The notes: generated by a model not told the origin, from the sequence alone. A DNA stretch of 64,000 nt from an uncultured Saprospirales bacterium (GCA_937864265.1 CALMIR010000201.1:28666-92665), one strand, 5' to 3'. Counted from the stretch's first letter, positions 8,654 through 18,397 are shown. Program-made: numbers and translations.

Positions 8654-11600
8654 ATGAAAAGAAAAATTACACTTTACGTTTTACTACTCATGCACAGTTG
8701 CCTACTAGCTCAAATGCAAGTGAATGCCGTGCAAAACAATGATCAGGTGGATAGCCTGGTTCGACATATTCTTGCTGACCCCACTATTTCTGTGATTGAT
8801 GTGCAATATGCTGGCAATTTTCAGCAATTGGGGAGGTTCGCTGATCTATCGGAAGCCATTGGCTTAGAAAGCGGGCTGATTATGAGTACCGGTGCTGCTG
8901 AAGATGCAGCAGGATTCTCTCCCAGTCAAGCTAGTACAGCCTTTGCCGGGCCAGGAGACATAGATTTGACCTATCTCTCGGGAGGGCTTGTTCCTCCTGC
9001 TTTCACTTACGATGCTGCTGTAATAAGTTTCTCTTTTATACCCAGCGGCACACAGTTGAGTTTCGACTACATCTATGCTTCGGAAGAGTACTTAAATTTT
9101 ATTTGCAGCAATTATGCTGATTTTTTTGGCGCTTTCATCAGCGGCCCCGGTATTGATGGTGGAAATTTGTTTTCTCAAAATGCCATCAACATGTCCACTA
9201 TTCCAGGTACAGTAGATGTTCCAGTATGCTGCCATACCATTAATGATGGTATGGCAGATGTGAATTTTGGAGATGGGGGTTGTACCTCATTGAGTGAAGA
9301 TTGGCAGAGCTTTTCCTATTTGTTTCAAGGAGAAATCGCTGGCCAGGAGTATGCTGGATATTCTGTCTTGATGCCGACTAGAACCATTACTGTAATACCC
9401 GGTCAAATTTATCACCTCAAACTAGTGATTGCAGATAGTGGCGATGAGGGTTTTGATTCCAGCGTTTTTTTAAAAGCAGGCAGCCTGCGTTCAGGAAACA
9501 CCCCGACACTGGATTCCATTGCAATAGTTATTGATACAGCTATTTGTGATGGCGCCTCTTTGTTGCTTCCCAATAACAGCATTTACGAATACAACGGCCC
9601 TGGGCATTTTACCGACGATCTAATACTGATAGCAGGCGATACCGTTTGGCATGTTGAAGTCAATTTAATGGTACATCCTACATATTCGATCTCCTCATTT
9701 TACAGCCTTTGCGCAGGCGAAAACATCGAAATAGCGGGGTACACCTATGATAGGGACACCAGTTTTATGCTGTATTATCAAACGGAGCATGGGTGTGATA
9801 GCCTAGTACAGGTTGAAATTGATTATTTGGAGAATAACCTAACTAGCATAATGGCTATTCCTGGGCAACTTTGTGTAGGTGAGCATCTTGATATAATTTT
9901 CGGTAGGGATTTTACCTGGAATTACAATGCCAATTATGAGCGGGATGAAGACATCCCATTGCCTGATGGCACTGGTACCATTTATGAAACAGCTATTCAA
10001 CTCGACCAATTCCCCCCAGGAGCAGTCATTCAAGCAAGCTCAGTTGAAGATATTAAAATTTGCATCAACATTGAACACTCCTGGCTACATGATCTGGAAA
10101 TCAGATTAATTTGCCCCAATGGCACGCCGATTATTTTACATAATTACCTGATAACCGACACACAAGGTGCAGGTGAAACTTTTCTGGGCATTCCTTATGA
10201 ATTCGACGATTGGAATACCCCCAATCCTCCCAGCCCGGGCATAGGCTGGACTTACTGCTGGACGGCGGGTGCGCCTAATGGCACTTGGCGGGAGTACGCG
10301 ACAGCTAATCAGCCCGGCACCTTACCCGAAGGCGATTATAGCCCTTACGATTCTTTTGACAACCTCATTGGTTGCCCCTGGAATGGAGCATGGATCTTGC
10401 AAGTGGGCGATTTTTGGAGCTCGGATAATGGTTGGATTTTTAATTGGAGCATTGTTGTTGAGGGGGGAAACATACCCGTAATGAGAGGCTGGCTACCATC
10501 CGAGGAGGCGATGATTAGTGGGGATTCCTTATCGTTTACAGCCAACGAGGCAGGAACGTATGATTTCACCTACGTCGTAGAAACTGCCAATTGTGATATA
10601 GATACGACTTTTCATATTGAGGTGTTGCCTACAATAGATACAAGCTTTTATGATATCAGTTTGTGCTATGGAAGCATCTTGGAAAATGTGCCCATTTATG
10701 ATTCTGGTACTTATTCTTTTTCCTATTCAAGCATTGGAGGGTGTGACAGTGTGCTGCAATACGTAGTCAGCCTGCTTCAAACAGACTCATTAGCACTTTA
10801 CAGCAGCACTTGTAACCCATCTGAGGCAGGTACATTCACCAGTGTTTTTGTCAACCAATACGGCTGCGACAGTACAGTAACTTATGTCGTGGAATTGGCT
10901 TTACCGGAAGCGGCTTTTTCAACCAGTACGAATGGCTTGGAGGTATCTCTTGAAGCCGCCAATGCTAACGATCCCGGGCTGGCTTTCGCCTGGAATCTGG
11001 GCAATAATGACTCTGCCATTGCTGCTTCGCTGACTTATACTTACAACCTGCCTGGATGCTACCCGATCAGCCTTGAGGTATCCAACGATTGTGGCACAGT
11101 TGCCAATACTCAGGATGTTTACTTGCCGCCCCTCATTCAAGCCAACTCCATTACCGCTTTCACTGAAACGACCGCGCTAATACCCATCACTTTACCCCTG
11201 GGCAGCTATCAACTCAGCCGTTTCAATTTCAATATGGAACTGCTGGATGCCAACGTTGCCAACTTTGTAGGCCTACAAGACCACGGCTTGAATGATATAG
11301 GCACTTTGGCCTATTCTATTTTTGGAAATACGGTTTTTGGCGAATGGCTCATCGGTACAGCGGGAGGACATGACTTTATGCCCGGTGACACCCTGTTCTT
11401 CATCGAGCTTGAGTTGGGGCAACCCTATACAGCAACAAGCATCAACATCCTTTCCAGCCAGGGACAGTTCTGGAAAAACGGGGCTATCACCGCTTATCAA
11501 GATTTTGATTTGCAAAACGGCGCTATTTTGGTAACTGGCCCAGCTAATGTATATGGCTATGTGACGCTCGCGCCTTACCATCCGAATTTTCCGCAAGGAA

Positions 11601-12805
11601 TATTCTTTGCCCAAATGGACATAATGGTAGAAGGTTTGGCCTCTGATACCACGTTGTGGACGAATCAAGCCGGCTGGTACAATCCCGGAAACGCTATATG
11701 GGGCGACCAACTCCATATCACCCCTTCCAAGGACGGCGACCCGGCGGAAGGGCTTTCCACGCTGAGCATTTTGCGCTTGCTGCGCCACATCAACGGCCAG
11801 TTTCCACTTCAATCGCCCTATCCCATCATTGCGGCAGATGCCAATTGCAATGAAATCGTCGATTACAATGATGCTCTTCGAATTCGGGATGTCATTTTGG
11901 AAAATCTGCCCGACTTTTCGCCTTGTCCTGATTGGGTTTTTACCCTGAGTGATTATGTGTTTCCCATACCAAACCATCCTTTCCCTTACCCCAACGTAAA
12001 GGATATTGCCATAACAGCGCCCGACATGCCGCTCAACGATTGGTACGGCATCAAAGTAGGCGACTTGCTAGGTGAGGCCGAGGGGCAAGAGCGCCCAAGT
12101 TCAGAAGATACCCTCTTTTTCAACATCAATAATGGTGTTTTCACCACTGGGGAAACCATTGCCTTGGAATTAAAGACGACGGGCTTCGATGCCTTTACAG
12201 GCTATCAAATGGGCCTGGCCTTTGATACCAGCTTCCTTTCCTTCTCTGCCATTGTACCGGGTGCTGTGCCGGATTTGGAATTGGCCAATTTTGGTTTGAC
12301 ACAAGTCAACGCAGGGACGATTAACAACAGTTGGTACACCCCCAGCCTCCAACCCGAAACCCTCGAAGATGGCAGCGTAGCTTTCACCCTGGTTTTTCAA
12401 GCCAAACAAAACATCGAGGACATCTCCCAACACCTGCACCTCAGCGATGCCAACCTAAGCCCAGAAGCTTATGACGCGTTTTTTGAACGCATCGGGCTGG
12501 CACTGGTTTTTGACCCGGTGGTCAACAGTAAAGAGCAGCCGCATTCTGGCATTGAGCTGTATCAGAATCAGCCCAATCCATTTCGCGAGGCTACCCGCAT
12601 TGGCTTTTTCTTGCCAGAGGCCGCCTGGGCTCAAGTGGAAATAAGGGACGTTTCAGGCAAGATCGTTTGGCAGCAATCGGCGCATTACGGTGCGGGCAGG
12701 CAGGAATTGGTTTTTGATGCCCACCAGCAGCTTCCCGCAGGGGTGTATCAGTATAGTCTGATCACCGACCGGGGGCGTTGGAGCAAGATGATGGTGGTGG
12801 AATAG
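8654..12805 (+). CDS. Large T9SS-secreted multidomain adhesin-like protein (choice-of-anchor L)
   Basis: 1383 residues. A signal peptide (ITLYVLLLMHSCLLAQ) is followed by a choice-of-anchor L type domain (about 20-275; LSFDYIYASEEYLNFICS is typical). Further on are short Cys-containing beta modules, a proprotein-convertase P-like domain (about 440-600; IKICINIEHSWLHDLEIRLI), two more Cys modules (YNSGTYSFSY-type), and a PKD-like domain (about 750-825; FAWNLGNNDS and YNLPGCYPISLEV). A dockerin-like calcium motif (DANCNEIVDYNDALRIRDVI, about 1063-1082) and a cohesin-like beta domain (about 1155-1275) precede a T9SS sorting domain from about 1300 (LYQNQPNPFREATRIGFFLP). No catalytic domain is visible, so it is probably a surface adhesin or matrix protein. 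Divergent from the metzincin gene and likely part of the same secretome. Confidence 0.88.
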   Translation: MKRKITLYVLLLMHSCLLAQMQVNAVQNNDQVDSLVRHILADPTISVIDVQYAGNFQQLGRFADLSEAIGLESGLIMSTGAAEDAAGFSPSQASTAFAGPGDIDLTYLSGGLVPPAFTYDAAVISFSFIPSGTQLSFDYIYASEEYLNFICSNYADFFGAFISGPGIDGGNLFSQNAINMSTIPGTVDVPVCCHTINDGMADVNFGDGGCTSLSEDWQSFSYLFQGEIAGQEYAGYSVLMPTRTITVIPGQIYHLKLVIADSGDEGFDSSVFLKAGSLRSGNTPTLDSIAIVIDTAICDGASLLLPNNSIYEYNGPGHFTDDLILIAGDTVWHVEVNLMVHPTYSISSFYSLCAGENIEIAGYTYDRDTSFMLYYQTEHGCDSLVQVEIDYLENNLTSIMAIPGQLCVGEHLDIIFGRDFTWNYNANYERDEDIPLPDGTGTIYETAIQLDQFPPGAVIQASSVEDIKICINIEHSWLHDLEIRLICPNGTPIILHNYLITDTQGAGETFLGIPYEFDDWNTPNPPSPGIGWTYCWTAGAPNGTWREYATANQPGTLPEGDYSPYDSFDNLIGCPWNGAWILQVGDFWSSDNGWIFNWSIVVEGGNIPVMRGWLPSEEAMISGDSLSFTANEAGTYDFTYVVETANCDIDTTFHIEVLPTIDTSFYDISLCYGSILENVPIYDSGTYSFSYSSIGGCDSVLQYVVSLLQTDSLALYSSTCNPSEAGTFTSVFVNQYGCDSTVTYVVELALPEAAFSTSTNGLEVSLEAANANDPGLAFAWNLGNNDSAIAASLTYTYNLPGCYPISLEVSNDCGTVANTQDVYLPPLIQANSITAFTETTALIPITLPLGSYQLSRFNFNMELLDANVANFVGLQDHGLNDIGTLAYSIFGNTVFGEWLIGTAGGHDFMPGDTLFFIELELGQPYTATSINILSSQGQFWKNGAITAYQDFDLQNGAILVTGPANVYGYVTLAPYHPNFPQGIFFAQMDIMVEGLASDTTLWTNQAGWYNPGNAIWGDQLHITPSKDGDPAEGLSTLSILRLLRHINGQFPLQSPYPIIAADANCNEIVDYNDALRIRDVILENLPDFSPCPDWVFTLSDYVFPIPNHPFPYPNVKDIAITAPDMPLNDWYGIKVGDLLGEAEGQERPSSEDTLFFNINNGVFTTGETIALELKTTGFDAFTGYQMGLAFDTSFLSFSAIVPGAVPDLELANFGLTQVNAGTINNSWYTPSLQPETLEDGSVAFTLVFQAKQNIEDISQHLHLSDANLSPEAYDAFFERIGLALVFDPVVNSKEQPHSGIELYQNQPNPFREATRIGFFLPEAAWAQVEIRDVSGKIVWQQSAHYGAGRQELVFDAHQQLPAGVYQYSLITDRGRWSKMMVVE

Positions 12806-12930
12806 TTTTTATTTTTGGCGCAGATCAGATAATTCAGGGGTTTTGCGTAAGCTTTTCCTCCTGAAAAGCGTTATTGCTATCCTGATTCAGGAATATTTTC
12901 TAATTTCCCTGCCTACAAACAGAAAAGCCA

Positions 12931-14163
12931 GTGCAAAATAATATTCTGGAGCTTGCCGAGTCTTATGTCCAGCAGTTTTTTGAGGAAAAAATTGCTGGCG
13001 AATTCGTCTATCACGATTTTTTACATACCCGCTATGTCGTAGAGGCCGCTATTCAAATAGGTGTTGCTGCCAACTTGAGTGATAAGGAAATGGAGCATTT
13101 GCAATTGGCAGCCTGGTTTCACGATACGGGTTTTTATAATGGCCCCGATAGCCATGAGAAGCGGGGGGCGGCATTGGCGGAAGAGTTTTTGCTCAAACAC
13201 GATTACCCCCTAGAGGAAATCAACGTGGTGCGAGATTGTATCCTAGCTACTCAACTCCCCCAACAGCCTGGCAATTTACTGGAGCAAATCATGTGCGACG
13301 CCGACCTCAGCCACCTGGGCAATGAATTGTACTGGGATCGCTGCGGCCGGGTAAGGCAGGAAATGCTATTGACGCAAAGCCGCATCATGTCGGAACAGGA
13401 ATGGGTAGATTTTGAATTGGACTTTATGCTTCGCCATTCTTATCATACAGAAATAGCCAGAAAATTCTACGAAAAGCGCAAAAACAAGCACATCAAACAA
13501 TTGCGCAAACAAAAAATCCGGCTATATCCCGATTCGGAGGAAGTACAGGAAGCAGAATTGGCACAACTGGAAAAACTGGAGAAAAAAAAGAAAAAGAAAA
13601 AAAAGGACGTCTTCACATCGGATATCGAGTTAAAGCAAATCAACCTGGGGCGCGGCGTTGAAACCATGTTCAGAACCACTTATCGCACCCATGTCAACCT
13701 CAGTTCTATTGCCGACAATAAGGCCAATATCATGCTCAGTATCACGGCTATTGTCATTTCGATCGTAGTCGCCAACTTGGTGCCCAAATTTTCCGACAAC
13801 CCTAAGCTCATCGCGCCTACTTTTGTCTTGCTGGCCGCCTGTCTGGCTTCTCTGGTTTTTGCCATTTTATCTACCCGGCCAAAGGTAACCGAAGGGCGTT
13901 TTACCCGCGAAGACATTGAGCACAAACGTTCCAACCTGCTGTTTTTTGGCAATTTTTACAACATGAGCATGGACGACTTCCATTGGGGCATGATGGAGAT
14001 GATCAAAGACAGTGACTTTCTGTATAGCTCTATGACCCGCGATTTGTACTTTTTGGGTATCGTGCTGGCCAAAAAATACCGCTACCTGCGCTTCAGCTAC
14101 AATATTTTCATGTATGGCCTGATACTGGCCGTTATTTGTTTTGGATTGGCTTATATGCTGTGA
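12931..14163 (+). CDS. HD-domain protein fused to Pycsar-type transmembrane effector domain
   Basis: 410 residues. Residues 1-200 form an HD phosphohydrolase domain: H32, HD at 64-65 (AAWFHDTGFYNG), H75 and MCDADLSHLG near 121-130 fit the metal-binding pattern. A charged linker (about 165-235) contains eight lysines in a row. Residues about 245-410 match the Pycsar effector transmembrane domain (formerly DUF5706): TTYRTHVNLSSIADNKANIM, two membrane helices (about 267-287 and 292-313), RFTREDIEHKRSNLLFFGN, and a last helix (about 388-410). In Pycsar systems the membrane effector is triggered by cyclic CMP or UMP and damages the inner membrane. No nucleotidyl cyclase is encoded here, so this is an orphan; HD fusions of this type are common in Bacteroidota genomes. 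Start is GTG at 12931, because later ATGs would cut into the HD domain. Convergent with the ATPase/DUF4276 pair. Confidence 0.85.
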   Translation: MQNNILELAESYVQQFFEEKIAGEFVYHDFLHTRYVVEAAIQIGVAANLSDKEMEHLQLAAWFHDTGFYNGPDSHEKRGAALAEEFLLKHDYPLEEINVVRDCILATQLPQQPGNLLEQIMCDADLSHLGNELYWDRCGRVRQEMLLTQSRIMSEQEWVDFELDFMLRHSYHTEIARKFYEKRKNKHIKQLRKQKIRLYPDSEEVQEAELAQLEKLEKKKKKKKKDVFTSDIELKQINLGRGVETMFRTTYRTHVNLSSIADNKANIMLSITAIVISIVVANLVPKFSDNPKLIAPTFVLLAACLASLVFAILSTRPKVTEGRFTREDIEHKRSNLLFFGNFYNMSMDDFHWGMMEMIKDSDFLYSSMTRDLYFLGIVLAKKYRYLRFSYNIFMYGLILAVICFGLAYML

Positions 14164-14208
14164 TTGGGAATGGGTACGGACTGTTGATGATCCGTTTCGC
14201 AATGTGAT

Positions 14209-14778
14209 TCATGGAATCTGCATGAGCTTGTGAAAACCGCTAACAAACTGATTAAAACTTACAGACCGATTTGTATCAAAATTGATTACAGTTCCCATCT
14301 TTTTAGCTGCGCCTATTTTACTAAAATCTTTAGTTAAATTTTTCATTTCTTCACTGCCTGCCAGCCTATCAGGATTTCGATATTTAGCTTTATTTTGGAG
14401 TGCTGCCGAATTTACCTTTGGATACACAAGCTCAACACCTGGTAAATCACCCAAGTACCAATTTTCTAATTCAAGGCAAGCAATTCTAACTACTGTTGGA
14501 ATTTGTGCGTTACATTCCTGAAGTATTCGGTTCTTTAATTCAAGACAATCATTCGAGTCCTGATCATGGATTATAAAAACCCTCACTCTTTTTGGAAAAT
14601 TAGGATAGGCTCTCATTTTCTTTGGGATTGATTTCATCAGATGTGATTTGCCGGAGTGGGTTCTAATGAAACAATTTTCATCAAGAATGTACGCTGGTGG
14701 TAATATCCTTGGCAGAAACCCCCGTAAGAATGCCTCCATGGAAGCTTCCTCTGTCAATATTTCAATTTGATCGCTCAT
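14209..14778 (-). CDS. DUF4276-type TOPRIM-like protein paired with AAA ATPase
   Basis: 189 residues from ATG 14778, which lies one base after the TGA of the upstream ATPase gene, so the two are translationally coupled. A longer frame from 14856 would overlap the ATPase gene by 77 bases and adds no recognisable sequence. Residues 3-16 (DQIEILTEEASMEA) carry a conserved acidic pair, and FIIHDQDSNDC (near 67-77) gives a DxD. Together these match the Glu plus DxD pattern of TOPRIM-like nucleases as seen in DUF4276. RIACLELENWYLGDL (near 98-112) is also typical of the family. Expected role: the nuclease or effector half of a two-part OLD-like defence module controlled by the ATPase. Activity is inferred, not shown. 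Confidence 0.72.
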   Translation of the reverse strand: MSDQIEILTEEASMEAFLRGFLPRILPPAYILDENCFIRTHSGKSHLMKSIPKKMRAYPNFPKRVRVFIIHDQDSNDCLELKNRILQECNAQIPTVVRIACLELENWYLGDLPGVELVYPKVNSAALQNKAKYRNPDRLAGSEEMKNLTKDFSKIGAAKKMGTVINFDTNRSVSFNQFVSGFHKLMQIP

Positions 14779-14779
14779 A

Positions 14780-15964
14780 TCAACGGGGATTGCTTCCGAA
14801 AAAATAATTCTCCTTCCAAAGATAGCCCAGTTTTTCTCCGGCGTTATACAATGCAATTATATCATTGAAATCTGAAGCTCGTTTTATTTCCGAGTAGCCG
14901 TCTTTTTTTACAATCCAAAATACTTCTTCTGGTGTGGCCTCATTAATTAAATCAGGAGAGTGAGAAGTTATGAAAACCTGTCCTCCTTTCTGAGCGTAGG
15001 TTCTAAACTCTTCCAACAATTCATTTAGCAATATTGGATATAATTGATTTTCAGGTTCTTCTACACATAACAAAGGATGAGGCTCAGGGTCATAAAGCAA
15101 TACCAAATACGCAAACATTTTGATTGTTCCGTCTGACACAAAATTGGCTATAAACGGATCCTTAAATGACCCATCTTTGAATCGAAGCACGATACGGCCA
15201 TCAACAGTGGATTCTGCCGACACTTCTTCTACACCTGGAACCCGATGCTTCATCTTCTCCAGAATAGTCTTAAAGATGTCTCTATGATTCTCAAAAATGT
15301 ATTGCGCCACCAAGGGCAGGTTTTCACCGGAGGGGGATAAATGCTCGGCATATCCCGCTTCACGACTTGGCCTAGCATCCGAAATATGAAAATCAGAAAC
15401 ATGCCAATTTTCTATAAAACTTCGAAACGTACTGGCTGCTTTAAAGCGTTCAAATTGCCCCAAGCCTTTGATAGCCAATATATCTGACGAGCCGAGCTTT
15501 TGGTATTCCCTTTCCAGTTCTTCATCAGGCTTGTCAAAATCTTCTTCATTTGTGATAGCAGTCCCCTCACCCCGGCTAAAATCCAAAAAATGGTATGGCG
15601 ACCCATGTGCACCGCGCTTATAACGCAAAATCTCCCTAGAGATATAAGGTTTGCCTTTTTCTTCGCCTATTTGTAATACATAAGTAACTAACCGATTTCT
15701 ACCTGCTATATTCAAACGAAATTGAAGTTCAATTTCAATCAGGCCACTACATCCCCTTGAAATGACTTCCTTGAATCCACCCCGTTTGATCAATGCTTGT
15801 CTAATGTTGTTTTTTAGGGCATCACTCAAAAACCCCAATACGTCAAACAAGGTCGTCTTTCCAACACCGTTTGCGCCAACAAAAATGCCCAACTCAGGTA
15901 AATTACTGAGTTCAACATCCCTAAATGCTTTGAAATTCTTGAGTCTTATGCTTTCTATCCTCAT
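14780..15964 (-). CDS. OLD-like/SMC-type AAA ATPase of a two-gene module
   Basis: 394 residues. It begins MRIESIRLKNFKAFRDVEL, the standard start of AAA_15/AAA_21 ATPases. Walker A is GANGVGKTT at 30-38, Walker B is LLCVEEPENQLYP near 297-309 (catalytic Glu present), and FITSHSPDLI near 332 is the switch histidine. The middle part (about 95-250) is an insertion without known motifs. Such ATPases pair with a nuclease-type partner in OLD/Gabija-like, PARIS (AriA/AriB) and AbiL modules. Here the partner is the DUF4276 protein directly downstream. The pair sits between the parvulin operon and the HD-Pycsar gene. Family is certain; a defence role is inferred from the pairing. Confidence 0.88.
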   Translation of the reverse strand: MRIESIRLKNFKAFRDVELSNLPELGIFVGANGVGKTTLFDVLGFLSDALKNNIRQALIKRGGFKEVISRGCSGLIEIELQFRLNIAGRNRLVTYVLQIGEEKGKPYISREILRYKRGAHGSPYHFLDFSRGEGTAITNEEDFDKPDEELEREYQKLGSSDILAIKGLGQFERFKAASTFRSFIENWHVSDFHISDARPSREAGYAEHLSPSGENLPLVAQYIFENHRDIFKTILEKMKHRVPGVEEVSAESTVDGRIVLRFKDGSFKDPFIANFVSDGTIKMFAYLVLLYDPEPHPLLCVEEPENQLYPILLNELLEEFRTYAQKGGQVFITSHSPDLINEATPEEVFWIVKKDGYSEIKRASDFNDIIALYNAGEKLGYLWKENYFFGSNPR

Positions 15965-16102
15965 GGTACAAACATTTTACACTTCGACTGTTGGCATGTA
16001 GGCATTCATCTGGGCTTTCAGCAATTACATGCTCACAATGGCTGGCGTGAGTTCATCTGTGTCTTTGTCTTTGTAAGATAAACCCGGTACTAAACCCCAG
16101 CC

Positions 16103-17467
16103 TCAAGGTCTCGTCCTAACCAGCGTTTTTGAGCTGCGCCGCCACTTCTCCAAATTTGGGCAATCGCCGTACATCAGGTCTAGCTTGATGTACGTGCTTT
16201 CCACCTTTTTGGTGATCCAATCGGAAATGAATTCATTCTTTTTAGAATCGATGGCCGCTTGCTGAATTTTAGAGTAATCCTGTTTGAGGTTGGCCTTGTG
16301 CGGTGCGGTACGAGATTGGAGTTGCACGATCCGGTAGTATATTTCGCCGGTGGGATCGCGGAATTCAAAAGGCGCAGAAATGCCCTTGACCTCCATCGTG
16401 TCGATGGTAAAATAAATATCCGGCTCCAGATCGCCGGTTTCAAAGAAAGTATTGCCTGTGGCGGGGTTTACCATGCGCCCGTCGTTGTTATAGCTCTGCA
16501 CGTTTTTATCAGAAAATTGCTTGACCGCCTGTGAAAAAGACATCGAATCGAGCAAGATCAATTGGCGCACGGAATCTAAATGTGCCTTGGCCAAATCCAA
16601 GTCGGTATCCGTTATTTCGGGCTTGATGAGGATGTGGCGAACCCGGATCGAATTGCCCCGGCGTTCCATCATTTGGATGATATGGAAACCAAATTCGGAT
16701 TCCACCACTGGAGAAATTTCGTTGGGTTCCAGCTTAAAAGCCTCTGCTTCAAATTCGGGTACGTAGCGGCCGCGTTTGGCCCAACCCAAATCGCCGCCTG
16801 CGCGTGCAGAGCCATCATCTGAATGCTTAGCCGCCAATTCGGCAAAATCGGCACCTGCTTCTACCTGTTGCTTGAGGTCTTCCAGTAATTTGACCGCTTT
16901 CTGTCTTTCTTCCAGATTGACAATGGGCTTGAAAACAATTTCCCCCACTTCTACCTCCGAATTGAAATACGGCAAACTATCGCGTGGAATAGATTCAAAG
17001 AAAGCTTTTACCTCTGAAGGCGTCACCGTAACACTGGAAATGACCTGCCCCCGCATGCGCTCAATAAGCAGTTGGTTGCGCAAATCTTCCCGAAATTGTT
17101 CTTTGACCTCATTGATGCTTTGGCCGTAGTAGTCCTCAAACTGGGTGACATCGTTGTTCATAAAGCTCAAAATACGTTCTATACGCGCGTCCAACTGGTC
17201 TTCTACTTCGGCATCGCTTACTTCAATACTGTCGAGCTTGGATTGGTTGAGCAATAGCTTATTGGCCATCAATTGATCGACAATAACACAGCGGGCATCT
17301 TTGGGCAAGTTGCCATTTTGAGCCTCCATCAGGGCGAATTGTTCTTCTACTTCAGAAAGCAAAACCAATTCACCGCCAATAATGGCCACCACTTTGTCGA
17401 TGACTTCCCGTTGGGCGATGAGTTGGGTACAACCAATCAGCAACAGGAGGCAAAGTATATTACGCAT
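16103..17467 (-). CDS. SurA-like periplasmic peptidyl-prolyl isomerase
   Basis: 454 residues. Signal peptide about 1-18 (ILCLLLLIGCTQLIAQ) and a SurA N-terminal chaperone domain (REVIDKVVAIIGGELVLLSE). The first parvulin domain lies around 170-270 (EVEVGEIVFKP, FAELAAKHSDDGSARAGGDL, SEFGFHIIQMMERRG), and a second, degenerate one around 275-385 (IRVRHILIKPEI, FSDKNVQSYNNDGRMV). It assists folding of outer-membrane beta-barrel proteins in the periplasm. Last gene of a three-gene minus-strand operon of parvulin-type proteins (20371 to 16103), 52 bases after its neighbour. Confidence 0.9.
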   Translation of the reverse strand: MRNILCLLLLIGCTQLIAQREVIDKVVAIIGGELVLLSEVEEQFALMEAQNGNLPKDARCVIVDQLMANKLLLNQSKLDSIEVSDAEVEDQLDARIERILSFMNNDVTQFEDYYGQSINEVKEQFREDLRNQLLIERMRGQVISSVTVTPSEVKAFFESIPRDSLPYFNSEVEVGEIVFKPIVNLEERQKAVKLLEDLKQQVEAGADFAELAAKHSDDGSARAGGDLGWAKRGRYVPEFEAEAFKLEPNEISPVVESEFGFHIIQMMERRGNSIRVRHILIKPEITDTDLDLAKAHLDSVRQLILLDSMSFSQAVKQFSDKNVQSYNNDGRMVNPATGNTFFETGDLEPDIYFTIDTMEVKGISAPFEFRDPTGEIYYRIVQLQSRTAPHKANLKQDYSKIQQAAIDSKKNEFISDWITKKVESTYIKLDLMYGDCPNLEKWRRSSKTLVRTRP

Positions 17468-17519
17468 GAGTTAAAATTTAATCGTTCTTTTCTTAAAAAT
17501 GGCCAAAGAAGGCGTTTTG

Positions 17520-18395
17520 TCAATCAATATAGGTCTGAATGTTGTTTCGCCGCAGCTCTCTTTGGTACATCGCATCGATGGTTTTCTCCATAAGAGAGTC
17601 CTTTTTGCTGCGGAGAATCACTTTTCTGGCCTGTTCTTGGATGTAAGCCAATGGGGCTATATCCTTCCGTTTTTTTACTTCAAAGACGCGCAAAAAATAG
17701 CGATGGCTTTCATCCTTTTGGGAAAACTCCCGCTTAGCGCTAACGTTGTCGGGCGTAACAGTTCCTGGCGGCATGGCAGAAGCGACTTCTTCGACTTTGT
17801 ACCAATCATTTTCATTCAGCAAGTATGCTTCTGCAAACTGGCCGCAGTATTCCACCAATTTTTCCCGATCTCCAGATTTTTCGCTGTCCCACCAGCGTTC
17901 GAAATCGTTGGGAATGTCGGTGGAGCTCGGTATTTTAATAAAAAAACAACGCATGATGGGGGTCTCCAATTGGTATTGCTCCTTATTGCGCTCGTAGAAG
18001 TCCACCAGTTCCTGTTGAGAAATGGTGGAATCCAATAATTCTTCCATCAGTGTTTGTTCGTAGCTGTACTTGAGCAAGGAGGCGCGGTAATCCCGAACCA
18101 ACTTGTCTATGTTCAAGTCTTTTGGCGCATTGCGTTCGGCTTCATCTAGCAAAAGCGCTTCCCTAATCCAACGATTGACATAGTTTTCGATGAATTCCAG
18201 GCTGTCTTTTTCAGCAATACCTTCTGGTATCATCTCATCCAATTCGGATAGGTATAGGGCTTTGTTGTGTACTTTAGCTAAAAGGGTATCTTCGCCCGGT
18301 TTGTCTTTTTCACCAAATTGACAAGATGCCAAGCCGAGCAAACAACACCAAATCCCTATCCAATAATGGCGAACAAACAACTTCGTGCGGATCAT
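17520..18395 (-). CDS. SurA_N-like chaperone lipoprotein
   Basis: 291 residues. A hydrophobic stretch ending in LLGLASCQFGE gives a clear lipobox with Cys near residue 26, so the protein is an acylated lipoprotein. After it comes LLAKVHNKALYLSELDEMIP, similar to the SurA/PrsA N-terminal chaperone domain, then a long helical region. The parvulin region appears reduced: the usual GG..GW core is missing, so isomerase activity is doubtful. It starts two bases after the stop of the upstream 657-residue isomerase and is followed by the SurA-like gene, so all three are likely made together for outer-membrane protein biogenesis. Confidence 0.8.
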   Translation of the reverse strand: MIRTKLFVRHYWIGIWCCLLGLASCQFGEKDKPGEDTLLAKVHNKALYLSELDEMIPEGIAEKDSLEFIENYVNRWIREALLLDEAERNAPKDLNIDKLVRDYRASLLKYSYEQTLMEELLDSTISQQELVDFYERNKEQYQLETPIMRCFFIKIPSSTDIPNDFERWWDSEKSGDREKLVEYCGQFAEAYLLNENDWYKVEEVASAMPPGTVTPDNVSAKREFSQKDESHRYFLRVFEVKKRKDIAPLAYIQEQARKVILRSKKDSLMEKTIDAMYQRELRRNNIQTYID

Positions 18396-18397
18396 CC

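Noticed and set aside
11273..11977. 234-codon frame opposite the large adhesin-like gene
   Set aside because: Shadow of a well-supported gene with signal peptide and sorting domain; no recognisable family.
14779..14856. Upstream extension of the DUF4276 gene
   Set aside because: It overlaps the ATPase gene in another frame, and the family-like sequence begins at the ATG at 14778.
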